Origin: Trichomonas tenax
Taxonomy: Eukaryota; Parabasalia; Trichomonadida; Trichomonadidae
NCBI GenBank assembly: GCA_023091735.1
Contig: JALKBU010000245.1
Coordinates: 1-56,212 of the forward strand
Direction: 5' to 3'
Length of the DNA: 56,212 nt
The translations under genes were made by a program, and so were the position numbers. The notes beneath the pieces were generated by a model. It saw nothing but the letters and a program-made list of their open reading frames with translations, made no database searches and had not been told where the DNA came from. Below, one piece after another: positions 40,047 to 52,281 of this stretch. Position 1 is the first letter of the stretch, and each line of letters opens with the position of its first letter.

Positions 40047-43000
40047 ATGTCTAAAGGTATTGTTTTTGAACCAGATACTGTAGTTTTTCCTAATACATAT
40101 ATATCTGATGTTTCAAAACTTACCGTTACTGTTAAAAATACATCTCACGGAAATCATAGGCTTTCTTTTCGGACATATAAAACAAAATCCGAGGAAAAAA
40201 CACTTAAAGAAGATTTAGATATATACGATCCAGTAGCACGCGCCAAATACAATAAATCATATGCATTCGAATCCGATACTTTCACGATAAATCCACTCGA
40301 ATTAGATGTTTGGAGCGGAACTTCTCAACAATTCTTTATTTCGTATATGCCGAACATCGCTATTCGCCACGACACTACTGTTTACGTACAAGTTGATGAT
40401 GAAGATGAAAGATTGGAATTGCATTTAGTTGCGTTAGGTTTACCACCTGTTGCTCTACTCAGCAATCCAGCAATCAACATAGGAAACATCTTCCTTGACT
40501 CTATCTGCGAATACGAAGTTTATTTAGAAAATTGTGGAAACGTTCCTGTTGATTTCATACTCGAAAAGCATCCAACAGGAAAAATCGGGTTCCATTTTAA
40601 CCCAGAAACAGGTCAAGTTCTTGTTGGCTCAAAAGTTCCGATTAGGATCACTTTTGTTGCTTCTGCGGTCGGAAGCTTCCACGAGAACTTTACTTACAAG
40701 ATTAGAGGTGCAACAAACAAGTTTCCGACAATTGCATTAACAGGAAAAGTAATTGGACCTTCTTTCGATGTTTCGATGCACCAGCTCGATTTTGGATCAA
40801 TAGGATACGGTTTTATGCACACACAAACATTTTTTCTTGAAAATACATCTGAAATTCCATTTGATTTTACTTTTCATTTATCAACTGATTCTACTTTCGA
40901 ACATCGTGAATTTAGAATAGAACCAGAACAAGGAACAATAGGAAAGTTTCAGAAACTCGAAATCGCAGTAGAATTCATTCCATTCGCAATTCAAGATTAT
41001 TCATTAACTCTTCTGATGGATGTTGCAAGGTTTGGACCATCACTGTTGGAAATTCCGATCAAAGCAAGGAGTGTTTGCCCAACAATCAAACTCGTTCCTG
41101 ATGTTGTTGACCTTCCAACTGCATTTATTGGTTATAAATATGCAAACAAGATTTCGCTAAAGAATGATTTTCCGTACCCTGCAAAATTCGAATTCATACA
41201 GGAAACAGAGGGCTCAAGAAGTGACACATCTATAGAATGTGATAAACTGAGTGGAATCATTCCAGAATTTTCTACAACTGAAGTTAACGTTTATTTCACT
41301 GGGCGAAAGATCGGTCCTCTTCAGAGATCTTGCATGTTAAGAATCTTCGGATCTGATGAGCCGCCACTCACTCTCAATTTCACAGCAAATTGTGTTGGTC
41401 CTTCTGTTTCATTCAGCACAAATTCAATCAATTATGGAAATCTACAAGTTCTCAAAGAAGTCACTCAAATCGTTGATGCGAAAAACAATTCTCTTATCGA
41501 TGCAAACTTTAGGACATCATTGGATTCTCCAACAGGTGGATTTTCTGTCTCTCCAGCAAATGGAACAATTAAACCAGGTGAAACTCTTCCTTTAGAAATC
41601 ACCGCATTTCTGAATGATATTTTGGCATTTAATGGAACAATCAAGATTGGCATTGACTATTTAAATTCATCAAACATCTCTGTTAAAGCTCAAGGTGTAG
41701 GATCACCAATATTAGCATCTATTGATACAAAGAGTATCGATTTTGGTAATATCTTAACACAGCAACCAGCATCAAAGACTTTCCAGATAACAAACAGAAG
41801 CCACAGAGTTGCTGAAATAAGATGGTCCGTGCAGAAACCAAAAGTTGCAAAAGATCTTCCAAATGATTTCACTTTCGTTGTTGAGCCAGAAACGTGCATC
41901 CTTAATCCACAACAATCACAAGACGTAACAATGACAATCAACTGCTCGAATGCGATTTCGTTTACATTAAACACAACATGCAATGTAACTATTGTTCGCT
42001 CGAGAATCGAAGCTTTCCAACCTGTCATCAAGGGAACATTTGTTTCTCCAATAATTCATATTGATCCTCCATCACTCGATTTCCAGATGCTTTGTCCATA
42101 TAACAAAGAAAAGGGAGACAACAGATTGCTTATATTCCCAGACAACGAAACGTTGGCACCGATTTCTAAGCCACTAAAGCTTATCAACAATTCGAAACTT
42201 CCGATTGAAATGACGGCACTTCTTCCAGCGCATTTCTCTATCGAAGATGAAAAGATTTCGATCGAACCAGGTGAGAAGAAAGAGCTGATGGTCACATATG
42301 ATCCTTCATTCAAACATGAATTCGTGACCGAAGTATACACCAGAAAACTCGTTTTCTCATACTTGAACAATCCGCAGTCTATTTCAGTCCCTCTTCATGT
42401 CAACATGGAGTTCCCCAACATCAAAATCGAGCCTTCCCTTGATGTCAACTTCGGAATATTGATGATGGACACCGAGAAAACAGTTAAAGCAACAGTCACA
42501 AACATAGTGAATATCCCTGTGGAATTCACATGGAAGATGGTTGCTGATTCAATTACAGCTGCAAGAGTTTTTGATGTATTCCCACTTGACGCACAACTTG
42601 AGCCTGGTCAGTCTGTTGATGTTTACTTCTCCTTCTACGCTGCTTCCGGCCATGATGCGAAGACAGCAGAATACGCCGCAGAAGCAGTTTGCTCCGTATT
42701 AAATGGTCCGGATTATCGTGTTAAACTTCAAGGCGCAGCAGCCCCAATACAGTACGATGTTGCGCCAACAGACTTCACATTCACAGGAAGATCATTCACT
42801 GAAGAATTGGTTGATAAAATGACATTAACAAATCATTCTCAGGTTGAGATCCAGTTCGAAGTCAAACTTCCGCGTCATTCGAAGTTCAAACAACTCAAAG
42901 TCGAGCCAATGAACGGAATAATCATGGCAAATGATGTTGCTGAATTACAGTTGACTGTTCTTCCTTCAGCACCGACATTAGTTAGTGAATCTTTCTACGT

Positions 43001-46000
43001 CCAAATCAGTGGTTTTGATGATGTTCAAATCAACTTGAGAGTTGATGCTTCATTTGCACAAGCAAAGATTTCTCTTAAGCGATGCGATGACGATCCATCA
43101 GTTAACAATCTTCTCACGCAGCCACAAAAGCGTGGAACTCAGAAGTCCGGAAAGAGAGCAGGAACAGCGCAAAGCCTTCAGCAGTATCATCCAGAGGATT
43201 TGCAGGAAAAGATTGCTCAGCTCAGCGAAGAGAAGCTTATTGCAGAAGAAAGAAGAATATTGATGGACATCATGAAAGGCAAGCCAGCTTATACATACTC
43301 AGCGCATTACGAGTGCACATTCGGAGACTTGATTATGGGCGAAAATAGGGATATTGAGTTTTCTTTGACAAACATTTCAACATTTGCTTATTCTGTTCAA
43401 GTTGATTCAACGAGTTTGAAGAGATCGGGATTCAAGATCGAACCAGTCGCTCTGAAAGGAATTTCTCCAAATACAGATACAACATTTAAAGTTCAATTCA
43501 TGACAGAGAACAGGAAGATCAATCAAATCGGAGAAGTTTCATATGATGTGCCATACATCTTCAGTGATAATCATTCTATTTTAGTAACAATCAAAGCCAA
43601 CTTAATGAATCCATCTCTCACTTTCTCAGCTAAAGAATTCGACTTCGGACAGGTCATCATTGGGCAGATGAAGACAATGACTCTCCAATTACAGAATATG
43701 AATACTGTTGCATGCGAATTTACATTCGGTGATGCAATAAGACGAAAGAACACACCAAACGATGTATTCGTCGTAACTCCACTTCACGGTGTCCTTCCTC
43801 CGTCATCGTTCATGAACATAACACTCACATATCAGCCATGCATGGAGAAGAACAGCCAAGCGAAGTTCCCTGTGAATTTGAGATATGCTCCAGAGCCAAT
43901 AGAGATATCATTCAAAGGAACAGGAATTCAGTACAAGCTTGAGTTCGATCCACCGATGTACACATTTCCTATCACTCAGCTATTCAGGGAGCCGCAGCAA
44001 ACGACAATCACTGTCAGAAATCCAACAAATTATTCGATTGAGTTCTACAACCAGCAATTCGATCAAAAGCTTCAGGAAGCGTTTGAAGCACAGCAGAAAA
44101 CAGATCCTCGTGATGATGCTGAGATGCCATTCGTTACTTATACACCTAAAGCTAAAACACCTGCTGCAGCATCGAAGTTCGGTATCTGCATCATTCTCAG
44201 TGGAAACGCACGCAGTGGAAAGACATCTGTTGCTAATTTCCTGAGCAAAGAGTTCAATCTTCCAATAGTGGACCTCAAGAAAGTGTGGCAGGGAGTGACA
44301 GAAGATTATACACAGAAGTTGTATGGAATATTATGTGAATCACAATACAGGAACGGTTTCATTATTGACAATTTAACAGCTATTCAAGATAAAGGTGAAA
44401 ACGAAGCATTCCTTCAACAGTGCTTGAAGACGAAGAACGCAATGGATGAAATATCCAAGAACCCTCTCTTCAACGCTCCTCACCAACAGGCTTCGACGTA
44501 CGAACAAGCTCTTGGATATCTTTTATCATCGCTTGATGGCCAATACGTATTCCACATCGCATTATCTTTGTCGAAAGAAGAATTTCAAATCAGACTCGAC
44601 AAACAGGCAGCGAACGAAAGTGCTGCAAAAGAGAGCAACGAGATAAAGGAGATCGAATATCTAAACAAGATGACAACAGAGGAATATCTTGCAATGCCCG
44701 AAGAGAAGAGAAACGAGGTTGATGAGAAGCGTCATGCATACAGACAAAGATTGCTCGATAAGTTAATTGAATCAGCACGAAGCAAAGAAGAGGACGAGAA
44801 AGAGAGCAAGAAAGGTAAAAAGGAAGATAAGTCTGAAAAGCAAGGAAAGAAAGGCGCAAAGAACATCCAACTCGATCCACTACAGCAGGAGATGCTTGTT
44901 TATGAGTTTTCACTCGCTTCTATGATCGCTAAGCTTGAAACACCCGGTGACAGGTACAAAGTAATTGATCCGGCTGATTTATGCCTCATCGATGGATCAA
45001 ATGCTGTGTTTATACATAAGAATAGTATCCAGATCAATGGAGGACTCAATTTCAATGATGTTATTAACCAAATCAAAGCTTTCATTCCACCAATCAATAT
45101 CATCAAAGAAGCTGCGTTCAAGAGAATGATTCCTGAACCATATACAACGAATGAGAACTTCGATGAAGACGTTCAACTCGCGGCGAAGATTCCAAGACAC
45201 TTTTACATCGCTACAGAGGATGAAACGTCGAGACTCACTCCACACTGGTTCCTTGAGCCAGGCCAAGAAACACAGCTCACGATAAAGTTCGATCCACAGA
45301 GTATCGGAAATCTCTCAGAAGATCTCACTTTCGTCATCTGCAGGTGCTCAGCGCAGCCATATAACTTGAAGATGAAGGGATCCGCTGGATTCCCAGACTT
45401 CGAGAGAGATGTCAAGACAATCTTCAAGCCACAGCCGAAGAGAGGTGAACCAGGATATTCGACGGAGTTAAGCTTATTCACATTCGACAACAAACTCATT
45501 TGCAAGGAAAGACCACCGAAAGGTCAATTCCAGTACAAGGAGACGATGACTATAAAGAACACAACGACATTCCCACTTGAGCTTTCTCCTGCTGTTGTCG
45601 ATTCCCAGAACAAAACTTTCTTCGGGTTCGAGCCTGCATCCTTAAGTCTTCAGCCGGATCAAAGCGGCGAAATCTCAGTTTGCTTCCATCCGACAGCGAA
45701 CGGATCAAGTTATGCGTTATGCGGTTTGTTCGTCAAAGATAACCCAAATCCGTTCTATTTCACGATCAATGGAGAAACATCGTCGCCACAGATCGATTTA
45801 ATCGGATCTTCGAACATCGATTACGAGCGAATTTTGTCGAATTCTACTGCTGCAAAGAAGATCGATCTCAAGAACAGAGGAAAAGTTCCTGCTGCATGGA
45901 GACTCAAAGGCAACCAAGCATTTCAAGGATTGGTGACATTCAGTGCACAAGAAGGCCAAATATTGCCAGGAAAGACAGCTTCTATTCAGTGTAAGTTCAG

Positions 46001-48926
46001 TCATCCTAAGCCAACTGTTTTGAAGAAACCTCTTCAGATCGAAATCACCGATGTCGAACACCAAAAGGTATTCCAGACCCATAACGTCCAAATCGCCGGT
46101 GAAGTGTTCGATGTCAATGTTGATGTCGTGTTCCCGAAGGGAATGACAGACACATTCGACTTTGGTCTCCTCAAGTGCGGACAGTCGAAGAGCATGCAGC
46201 TGCAAGTCAGGAACAGAGGAAAGTATCCTGTTGAATACCACTTCAGTCTCCAGGATAATTCCATGGCGAATATCCTGACATTCAATCCAGGCGACGGGAC
46301 AGTGAATCCTGGAGAAAAGAACAACATCCAGAACGTCACATTCCAGTTCCTATCACAGTCCACTGTCAAATTCAATGGAAACAAGAACATCAACCTTAAG
46401 ATCGTTGATACGCAGACGCATTCTGTTACCGCTCAACTCAGTTATCCAATTAACGCTGAATCTTTCTTCTCCACATATGAATTCGACTGCCCAGCGAAGA
46501 TTATGTTTGGTGAGATTCAAGTTGGAACGAGCTACAAGAAGGGGTTCACGATCAAGAACACAGGACCATTCCCGCTCGAATACAACTTCTCTGTTAAAGA
46601 TGTTAAGAACAATGACGTCACACCTAAAGAGGAAGAGCCCAAAGCCACAAAGAGAGATTCTAAGAAGGACAAAAACGACAACAAGAAAGACAGCAAGCAG
46701 CAAAAGAAGGGAACAGAGAAAGCCTTGTTTGCCGGTCCTTTCCAGATATCTCCACACGCCGGTTCTGTTCCTCCAAACGGAAACACGACAATCACTTACG
46801 AAGTATTTGCTGTTGATGCTAGAAAGTACAGCGCAATTATACAACTCAATGTTCCAGGAACGCAATCGTCTTCATCAACATTGACGATGCGTTTGTTCGC
46901 CAATATATCTGTTCCAGGAATCATCATTGAGTCAGACAAAGTCTTCATAGAAGTCCCAATTGCCGCTCGTGTTGATCTACAGCAGACATCTGATTCATCC
47001 TGCTTCCTCGAAGATGAAAACTGCCTCCACTTCGCTCAGCTTTGCATTGGACAGAAGTCTAAGATCACATTGAACTACATCAATGTTACACCAATCGAGA
47101 TCACAGTCGATACAGCAATTAAGACGAACATCAAATCCAAAGCTCCAATTCCATTCGACACGAATGAGAAGACAACAATTATTAAACCGAACGGAACGAG
47201 CAAGATCGAAATCACATACTCCCCAACAGCAATGGAAACCTCTCAGGCACAGTTTGAAGCTGTTGTAAGAGGCGGAATCAATCCTGCAACGAAAGCTCTC
47301 AGATTTAATATCGAAGGTTCAGCAACGCTTCCAACATTCGTCACTCAGACTGCTTTGGAGCACGCGAAGAATGGCACAATGACTGCAAACATGGGCAAGA
47401 CATTAGTTGGACAGGAGAAGACGAAGGCTGTTTCAATCATGAATGATAAATTGATTCCTGCAAAGCTCGTTTTCTCATTCAAACCAAATCCAGACTTTTA
47501 CATCCAGAACATCGACAAAGATAAAGAGTTCGTCTTAGAGCCAGCGAGAACTTTTACTTTCATAGCTGTTCACGCACCACAGAAAGTGAGAAAGTCCAAC
47601 ATCGACATCACCATCAACTTACCGGACAATCCGAAGGCAGCGCAGACATATTCGTTCGTTGGCGAAGGCTTCAGTGATGATATCATCTTCGATGGACTCA
47701 CGGAAGAGAATGAGCTCAATATGCAGTCTGTCGTTGTTGGAAGGTCGACAACATTCACATTCACGATGAGGAATGTTATCACATCGGATGTAAGATTCGT
47801 GTGGAACGGACCTCCTGAGCTAGTTTTCTCTCCGAAGGTCGGCCACATCAGGAGTGGACAGATCAAAGATATCTCGTGCAAGTTCTTCTCTGAGAAGCCT
47901 TGCAAACTCTCCGGCGTCAAGACAACTTGCTCCATCACAAAGATCATTCTCGAAGATCCAGACGACGACTGGGATGACACGCAGAAGATCGTATCATTCG
48001 TTCCTCGTGCTGAGCTTGCATCACAAAACTCTCCACGCAGGAAGAAAGAACCAAAGCAGGAAGAAAAGCACTCAGAGAAAGACCACGACGTCGTCAAAGT
48101 TTCGCAAGTTCGCCCAGAGCCACCGTACAGACAGGCGATGTCGACATCAACGAAAGGAGCCAAAGACTTCCTTATCAAGGTGTTCGTTTCAGCAGATATC
48201 ATCAAGTACACGATCGACACTAATGAAGTCAACTTCGCTCCGACAATGATGTACCAGATCAGAACTGCTGATATCAATGTTACCAACACATCGCAGATCA
48301 GGATGGAGTACGAATGGATCGAAGACGACTTCAAGAGCCTGAAGACTGACTACGCAATAACAAGGCCATCGCCATTCACTATCGAGCCATCAACAGGTGT
48401 CATAGAAGCTGGAGAAACAAAGACATTCAAAATGCACTTCGCTCCAATGGAAGTCGATGACTTTACAACAAAGTTCAGGATGAACATTCCGTTCTTGACA
48501 AGTTCTGATCCACCAATCGTCAATGTAACAGCACTCTCAAGAAGACCTCTTTGTCACTTCAACATCCCTCCATGCGATTATCTTACTCGCAGACATCCAG
48601 ACTTCGCGAACCAGGCCCTCCCAGACTCCACGTCTGTCATCGAAATCATCGCAAAGAACCGCGGCGTGAAGACAAGTTTCAGGTTCGAAGTCATCAATCC
48701 AACATCATCACCATACGAATGCCGCTGGTCTCTCATTACAGACTCCAGTGGCGGTGCAATCACATGCGACATTCCTAAGGCTTTGATGTCATCTGGAAAG
48801 CACTACTTCTTCGCATTCACGTTCACTCCGAAGACAGGAAAGACAGTCGAAAGTCTCTGGGAGTTCGCAATCCCTCAGCACGGAATCAAAGCTTATTTCC
48901 TCGTCGTGGGAAGGAACTCCAGATAA
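40047..48926 (+). CDS. HYDIN: HYDIN-like flagellar central-apparatus protein
   Basis: 2,959 residues, single exon. The sequence is a string of ASH/MSP-type immunoglobulin-like domains (more than fifteen), each ending in a P-x-G-x-I/V-x-P/A-G/N-x(5)-I-x(2)-x-F pattern, for example PANGTIKPGETLPLEITAFL and IEPSTGVIEAGETKTFKMHF. Around residue 1386 a Walker A motif, GNARSGKTS, opens an adenylate-kinase-like insert of about 350 residues, followed by a Lys/Glu-rich stretch (ESKKGKKEDKSEKQGKKGAK). Animal HYDIN has the same ASH array with an internal P-loop and anchors projection C2b of the central pair. This copy is shorter than human HYDIN (about 5,100 residues). Other ASH-array flagellar proteins such as CFAP47 or CFAP65 lack the kinase insert, which favours HYDIN. 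Confidence 0.88.
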   Translation: MSKGIVFEPDTVVFPNTYISDVSKLTVTVKNTSHGNHRLSFRTYKTKSEEKTLKEDLDIYDPVARAKYNKSYAFESDTFTINPLELDVWSGTSQQFFISYMPNIAIRHDTTVYVQVDDEDERLELHLVALGLPPVALLSNPAINIGNIFLDSICEYEVYLENCGNVPVDFILEKHPTGKIGFHFNPETGQVLVGSKVPIRITFVASAVGSFHENFTYKIRGATNKFPTIALTGKVIGPSFDVSMHQLDFGSIGYGFMHTQTFFLENTSEIPFDFTFHLSTDSTFEHREFRIEPEQGTIGKFQKLEIAVEFIPFAIQDYSLTLLMDVARFGPSLLEIPIKARSVCPTIKLVPDVVDLPTAFIGYKYANKISLKNDFPYPAKFEFIQETEGSRSDTSIECDKLSGIIPEFSTTEVNVYFTGRKIGPLQRSCMLRIFGSDEPPLTLNFTANCVGPSVSFSTNSINYGNLQVLKEVTQIVDAKNNSLIDANFRTSLDSPTGGFSVSPANGTIKPGETLPLEITAFLNDILAFNGTIKIGIDYLNSSNISVKAQGVGSPILASIDTKSIDFGNILTQQPASKTFQITNRSHRVAEIRWSVQKPKVAKDLPNDFTFVVEPETCILNPQQSQDVTMTINCSNAISFTLNTTCNVTIVRSRIEAFQPVIKGTFVSPIIHIDPPSLDFQMLCPYNKEKGDNRLLIFPDNETLAPISKPLKLINNSKLPIEMTALLPAHFSIEDEKISIEPGEKKELMVTYDPSFKHEFVTEVYTRKLVFSYLNNPQSISVPLHVNMEFPNIKIEPSLDVNFGILMMDTEKTVKATVTNIVNIPVEFTWKMVADSITAARVFDVFPLDAQLEPGQSVDVYFSFYAASGHDAKTAEYAAEAVCSVLNGPDYRVKLQGAAAPIQYDVAPTDFTFTGRSFTEELVDKMTLTNHSQVEIQFEVKLPRHSKFKQLKVEPMNGIIMANDVAELQLTVLPSAPTLVSESFYVQISGFDDVQINLRVDASFAQAKISLKRCDDDPSVNNLLTQPQKRGTQKSGKRAGTAQSLQQYHPEDLQEKIAQLSEEKLIAEERRILMDIMKGKPAYTYSAHYECTFGDLIMGENRDIEFSLTNISTFAYSVQVDSTSLKRSGFKIEPVALKGISPNTDTTFKVQFMTENRKINQIGEVSYDVPYIFSDNHSILVTIKANLMNPSLTFSAKEFDFGQVIIGQMKTMTLQLQNMNTVACEFTFGDAIRRKNTPNDVFVVTPLHGVLPPSSFMNITLTYQPCMEKNSQAKFPVNLRYAPEPIEISFKGTGIQYKLEFDPPMYTFPITQLFREPQQTTITVRNPTNYSIEFYNQQFDQKLQEAFEAQQKTDPRDDAEMPFVTYTPKAKTPAAASKFGICIILSGNARSGKTSVANFLSKEFNLPIVDLKKVWQGVTEDYTQKLYGILCESQYRNGFIIDNLTAIQDKGENEAFLQQCLKTKNAMDEISKNPLFNAPHQQASTYEQALGYLLSSLDGQYVFHIALSLSKEEFQIRLDKQAANESAAKESNEIKEIEYLNKMTTEEYLAMPEEKRNEVDEKRHAYRQRLLDKLIESARSKEEDEKESKKGKKEDKSEKQGKKGAKNIQLDPLQQEMLVYEFSLASMIAKLETPGDRYKVIDPADLCLIDGSNAVFIHKNSIQINGGLNFNDVINQIKAFIPPINIIKEAAFKRMIPEPYTTNENFDEDVQLAAKIPRHFYIATEDETSRLTPHWFLEPGQETQLTIKFDPQSIGNLSEDLTFVICRCSAQPYNLKMKGSAGFPDFERDVKTIFKPQPKRGEPGYSTELSLFTFDNKLICKERPPKGQFQYKETMTIKNTTTFPLELSPAVVDSQNKTFFGFEPASLSLQPDQSGEISVCFHPTANGSSYALCGLFVKDNPNPFYFTINGETSSPQIDLIGSSNIDYERILSNSTAAKKIDLKNRGKVPAAWRLKGNQAFQGLVTFSAQEGQILPGKTASIQCKFSHPKPTVLKKPLQIEITDVEHQKVFQTHNVQIAGEVFDVNVDVVFPKGMTDTFDFGLLKCGQSKSMQLQVRNRGKYPVEYHFSLQDNSMANILTFNPGDGTVNPGEKNNIQNVTFQFLSQSTVKFNGNKNINLKIVDTQTHSVTAQLSYPINAESFFSTYEFDCPAKIMFGEIQVGTSYKKGFTIKNTGPFPLEYNFSVKDVKNNDVTPKEEEPKATKRDSKKDKNDNKKDSKQQKKGTEKALFAGPFQISPHAGSVPPNGNTTITYEVFAVDARKYSAIIQLNVPGTQSSSSTLTMRLFANISVPGIIIESDKVFIEVPIAARVDLQQTSDSSCFLEDENCLHFAQLCIGQKSKITLNYINVTPIEITVDTAIKTNIKSKAPIPFDTNEKTTIIKPNGTSKIEITYSPTAMETSQAQFEAVVRGGINPATKALRFNIEGSATLPTFVTQTALEHAKNGTMTANMGKTLVGQEKTKAVSIMNDKLIPAKLVFSFKPNPDFYIQNIDKDKEFVLEPARTFTFIAVHAPQKVRKSNIDITINLPDNPKAAQTYSFVGEGFSDDIIFDGLTEENELNMQSVVVGRSTTFTFTMRNVITSDVRFVWNGPPELVFSPKVGHIRSGQIKDISCKFFSEKPCKLSGVKTTCSITKIILEDPDDDWDDTQKIVSFVPRAELASQNSPRRKKEPKQEEKHSEKDHDVVKVSQVRPEPPYRQAMSTSTKGAKDFLIKVFVSADIIKYTIDTNEVNFAPTMMYQIRTADINVTNTSQIRMEYEWIEDDFKSLKTDYAITRPSPFTIEPSTGVIEAGETKTFKMHFAPMEVDDFTTKFRMNIPFLTSSDPPIVNVTALSRRPLCHFNIPPCDYLTRRHPDFANQALPDSTSVIEIIAKNRGVKTSFRFEVINPTSSPYECRWSLITDSSGGAITCDIPKALMSSGKHYFFAFTFTPKTGKTVESLWEFAIPQHGIKAYFLVVGRNSR

Positions 48927-51900
48927 TTTTTGTTTTGTATATTTAGTTTTATTCTAAAACATGTATGTTATTTTATTTTTCGCAATATTATATCATTGAA
49001 AAAAAAAATAAAAATCAGACCTTCTCGATCAAAATCTAGTCATATTTTCGAATTTGAAACACATACTTTTAGTGATATGAGCTAGATATCAAATATAATA
49101 TATTATGATTTTATAAAATATGAGATTGAAGTTTGATAATCCGACACTTTGATATGCCAGGGATCAGATATTTACTCGCTGGGAGATCATTGATCGTTCT
49201 CCTGTTTTCGCTATTTTGTTAAAATTCATTGACAAAAGCACAAATTAATGTGCAATAGAGGCTGAGAACGCCGCCAAAGAGCATTTGTTAAAGGTCTCGC
49301 GGCTCAATATCGAAAAAGTTATATTTTCAAAAAATGTTGGTCAAGCGATGTAAGCCGAATCTTTTACGAAAACACCATCCTTAGGGCCTCCACACCTTGT
49401 GTTTCAGTCGTGTGGCGCGAATTAACAACAGTGAAGGAAAAGGAGGTAACGATTTAAAACCTTTTGAGAACGCTCGCGCGAGATAATGAAGGTAAAGACT
49501 TTCCTGATGGTGTAAAGTCTATATTTTGGATATCTAACACTGTTTATACTATTTATTAAAAATTTTTCCATTTCAAAATTATTTCCAGAAAATCTTCCAG
49601 AAAGTTTTTTTTTCCATCCAGAATCCAAAATACCTTCCAAAGTTACATCCCTATTATTCATATGGTAATCGTGTGGGAAATGCTAATAAACTTATAAAAA
49701 GTACACATTAAGCGAGATAAATATAATTAAAATAAAATGTGGATATTAGGGTTAGTTATTGTGGAATTATATTGAGCAGCGTGTGTGATAATAAATGGCA
49801 TCGTCAAACCTCGAATATATCAATCAGAAGTGCCTGAAAATGCAAAAGAAGGAATATAGTGCAAAAAAGTGACTGCTTAGTTCGAAAATATATTGTTGCT
49901 TATATAATATACATTCCAGAGAACGCATATTACATTTCTGAGCCTTTTCAAATTTTAAAAGGCAAACCGCTGCAATATATATATACTCATTATATCATTA
50001 TATATATGTTGGTAGTTTTATGTAAACTATACAATAATGACTCATAGAATATATTGAGAGAGCAATTGGGAAATGTGTTTTTTTATATTGCATTTTATGT
50101 ATATATTATATTGTTGCTTTACGTCATTCAATATTTCTGAGAATAATTTCAGATGATTCAAAAGCTATTTACTAAATCATTATGTATTTTTGATATATCA
50201 CTATTTTATAGTAACATTTTCAAAAATTAAAAATCACTATATTTCTACTTTAAAACATAATAATAACATCTTTTGGAGCATTCACTATAGTTTTTTTTTT
50301 TATTTACTTTTATTATCATCATTACTCTCAATGTTTATGTTATAATTGATGTATATTATATGTATGATATATATTTTTTATATATAATTTCTAATTGTAA
50401 AGAAAAGTATCAAAACGTTTTCTTATTTGAAATAATATTGATTTACATATAATAATATTACAATTATTCTATACAATAAAATGATTGCTAATACTCCACT
50501 TTTACAGAAATTCTGACATGTAAAGTATCGTATGTCGAATGTCAGATGTCGGATTTTATGGAAAGCATTTAATAAAAGAATTAAAATTTATTTCTAAAAT
50601 ACATGTTATGAGAATTTTAATATGTATTGATTTTTGTTATTTGAATTTTATGTTAATATGGTATCTCTTATTAATTTCATTTACCCAATTTTTGGCATTG
50701 TTTACAATGTCAATAGGAGCATTAGTTGATACAAATTTGGTTAAATCAGTAAAGATAGATAGTTGAATATCTGGTTCTAAATTTGTGAAAGATGAATTAT
50801 TTTGTGTGACAAGAAATGCTTTGTGAAAGATGAAATACTTTGTGTAATAAGAATTACTTTGTGCAATAAGAATTTGTTGTGAAACAAGAACAAATTTGGA
50901 TTTGTTGGGCTATGGGTTTACATTTTTTCTTGACTCTTTACAATATCAGAATTTCCGAAAAAATAGGAATATTCCAAATGATTGCAAAATCAATGACTTT
51001 TATCTTAATAACAATTGACAGAAGGCTTGTCTAAAATTTATACGCAAAGTCGGCGAAACTCGTTTTTTAACTCACTGGATTAACTTTTTGCTAAGTTATT
51101 GAACCACAATGTACAAAATACTGTTGTGCATGATATATTAAAGAATTAGCTAACAAAGTCTATATTTCATTAAAATATTAGGTATATCTTGCATCAAAAA
51201 CATTGATTTGCCATGATGTGCTTTACTCATTATAATATATTATATTCCCATTGTATAGCATTTTTATAACGTAAAATAGTTTGTTGTCGATGATAAATAG
51301 GTAAATCTAATCACAAATATGCTTTTTTAGCTTTTTTTGGAAAAAAAGTATTTCAAGTATTCACATATAAGCTCTGTGTGTTATTCTCCTAAAAATAATG
51401 ATGATTCTTTTTTGTGGCTAAATTTGAAAAGTTTATTAAATTGAGAAGAATAGAGCGGGGAAAATTGACTTTTTTTCTTGAAGCTAGCTCACTGTTTCTG
51501 GGGATAGGATACTGAGTACTTTCGATTCTTTTCAATTTTTACGAACTTTCGTTGAATGACAAATGTCGAAACTTTTATTTATCTCGTTTCCATACAAACT
51601 GTTCCTTTCGAACTTCCAAAAACCCTTTATTTCAAGTGTTATTTTTATTTACACTTTTATTTTTGACACTTTTGGATTTTCAATTAAATAATAGGATATC
51701 ATTGAAAAAATTAAACCCAAAAATGTGATTTTTACAGCAGTTTTTAAGCACTGTTTGATGAAATAGTAATCCAAAAGTGACAACATTAGAAATTGGATAT
51801 ATATCCAAAACACGTGTAAAAGTCTTTTCTACGACTCAAAGGTTTCATTTATAACAATATTTTAGAAATTTGGTAAAACTATGAATTTGACAAATTTGTC

Positions 51901-52267
51901 AGAATCTCGATATTTTTTAACAATCGGATTATACAGGTTTTTAGCAATGAGCAGATACCAAATTTCAACAAATCAAGTGGCAGATTTGTCAAAAAAACCA
52001 TTAAAAACAGAATACCGAATAAATCGCACATATAGCCATGGAAATATCCATAAAACAAAATAAGAAGGTTATAAGAAAAAAATAATGACCATACTTTTTT
52101 GCTATTTTTACGCGACCAACTTAAAATTATTTCATAGTTTTGCTCCATTTCTGATCAATATCAAATAATGTTTGATTCGATAACGATTGCAATCTTTTTC
52201 TATGAGGTCTCTCAAATTGTTGACTTTTTGTGATTATATCGATATTTCTAGGAACACTGTAATTACT
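48927..52267. other. Gene-poor spacer, 3.3 kb
   Basis: AT-rich, with a GC-richer patch at 49160-49490. A minus-strand frame of 79 codons (49422-49661) starts with ATG but has no supporting features. A 75-codon frame at 50539-50766 is AT-driven. Several CACTTTT motifs cluster at 51650-51690. No gene called. Confidence 0.45.
50777..50897 (+). repeat. Degenerate ~20-bp tandem repeats
   Basis: Five or six imperfect units close to TTTGTGTAATAAGAATTACT. They are followed at 50925-50940 by TTTTCTTGACTCTTTAC, which resembles the right end of the element at 17890, and preceded at 50515 by CTGACATGTAAAG, which resembles its inner arm. It may be a decayed relative of that element. Confidence 0.45.
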
Positions 52268-52272
52268 TCACT
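52268..52272 (+). promoter_or_regulatory. Initiator (TCACT) of the flavodiiron fusion gene
   Basis: TCACTTTTATTAAC precedes the ATG at 52282. Transcription from the A would give a leader of 12 bases, normal for trichomonads. The same TCACTTTTATTA is found before the gene at 55245. Confidence 0.65.
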
Positions 52273-52281
52273 TTTATTAAC

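Noticed and set aside
49422..49661. 79-codon minus-strand frame starting with ATG (MNNRDVTLEG...)
   Set aside because: No initiator, no recognisable domain, and the tail is AT-driven. It could be real, but I cannot support it.
50539..50766. 75-codon frame with a hydrophobic middle
   Set aside because: Hydrophobicity follows from T-rich DNA; it runs into degenerate tandem repeats.
51374..51385. CTGTGTGTTATT, close to the reverse complement of the 3' intron element
   Set aside because: Differs from the conserved block at two positions and no flanking frames would be joined.
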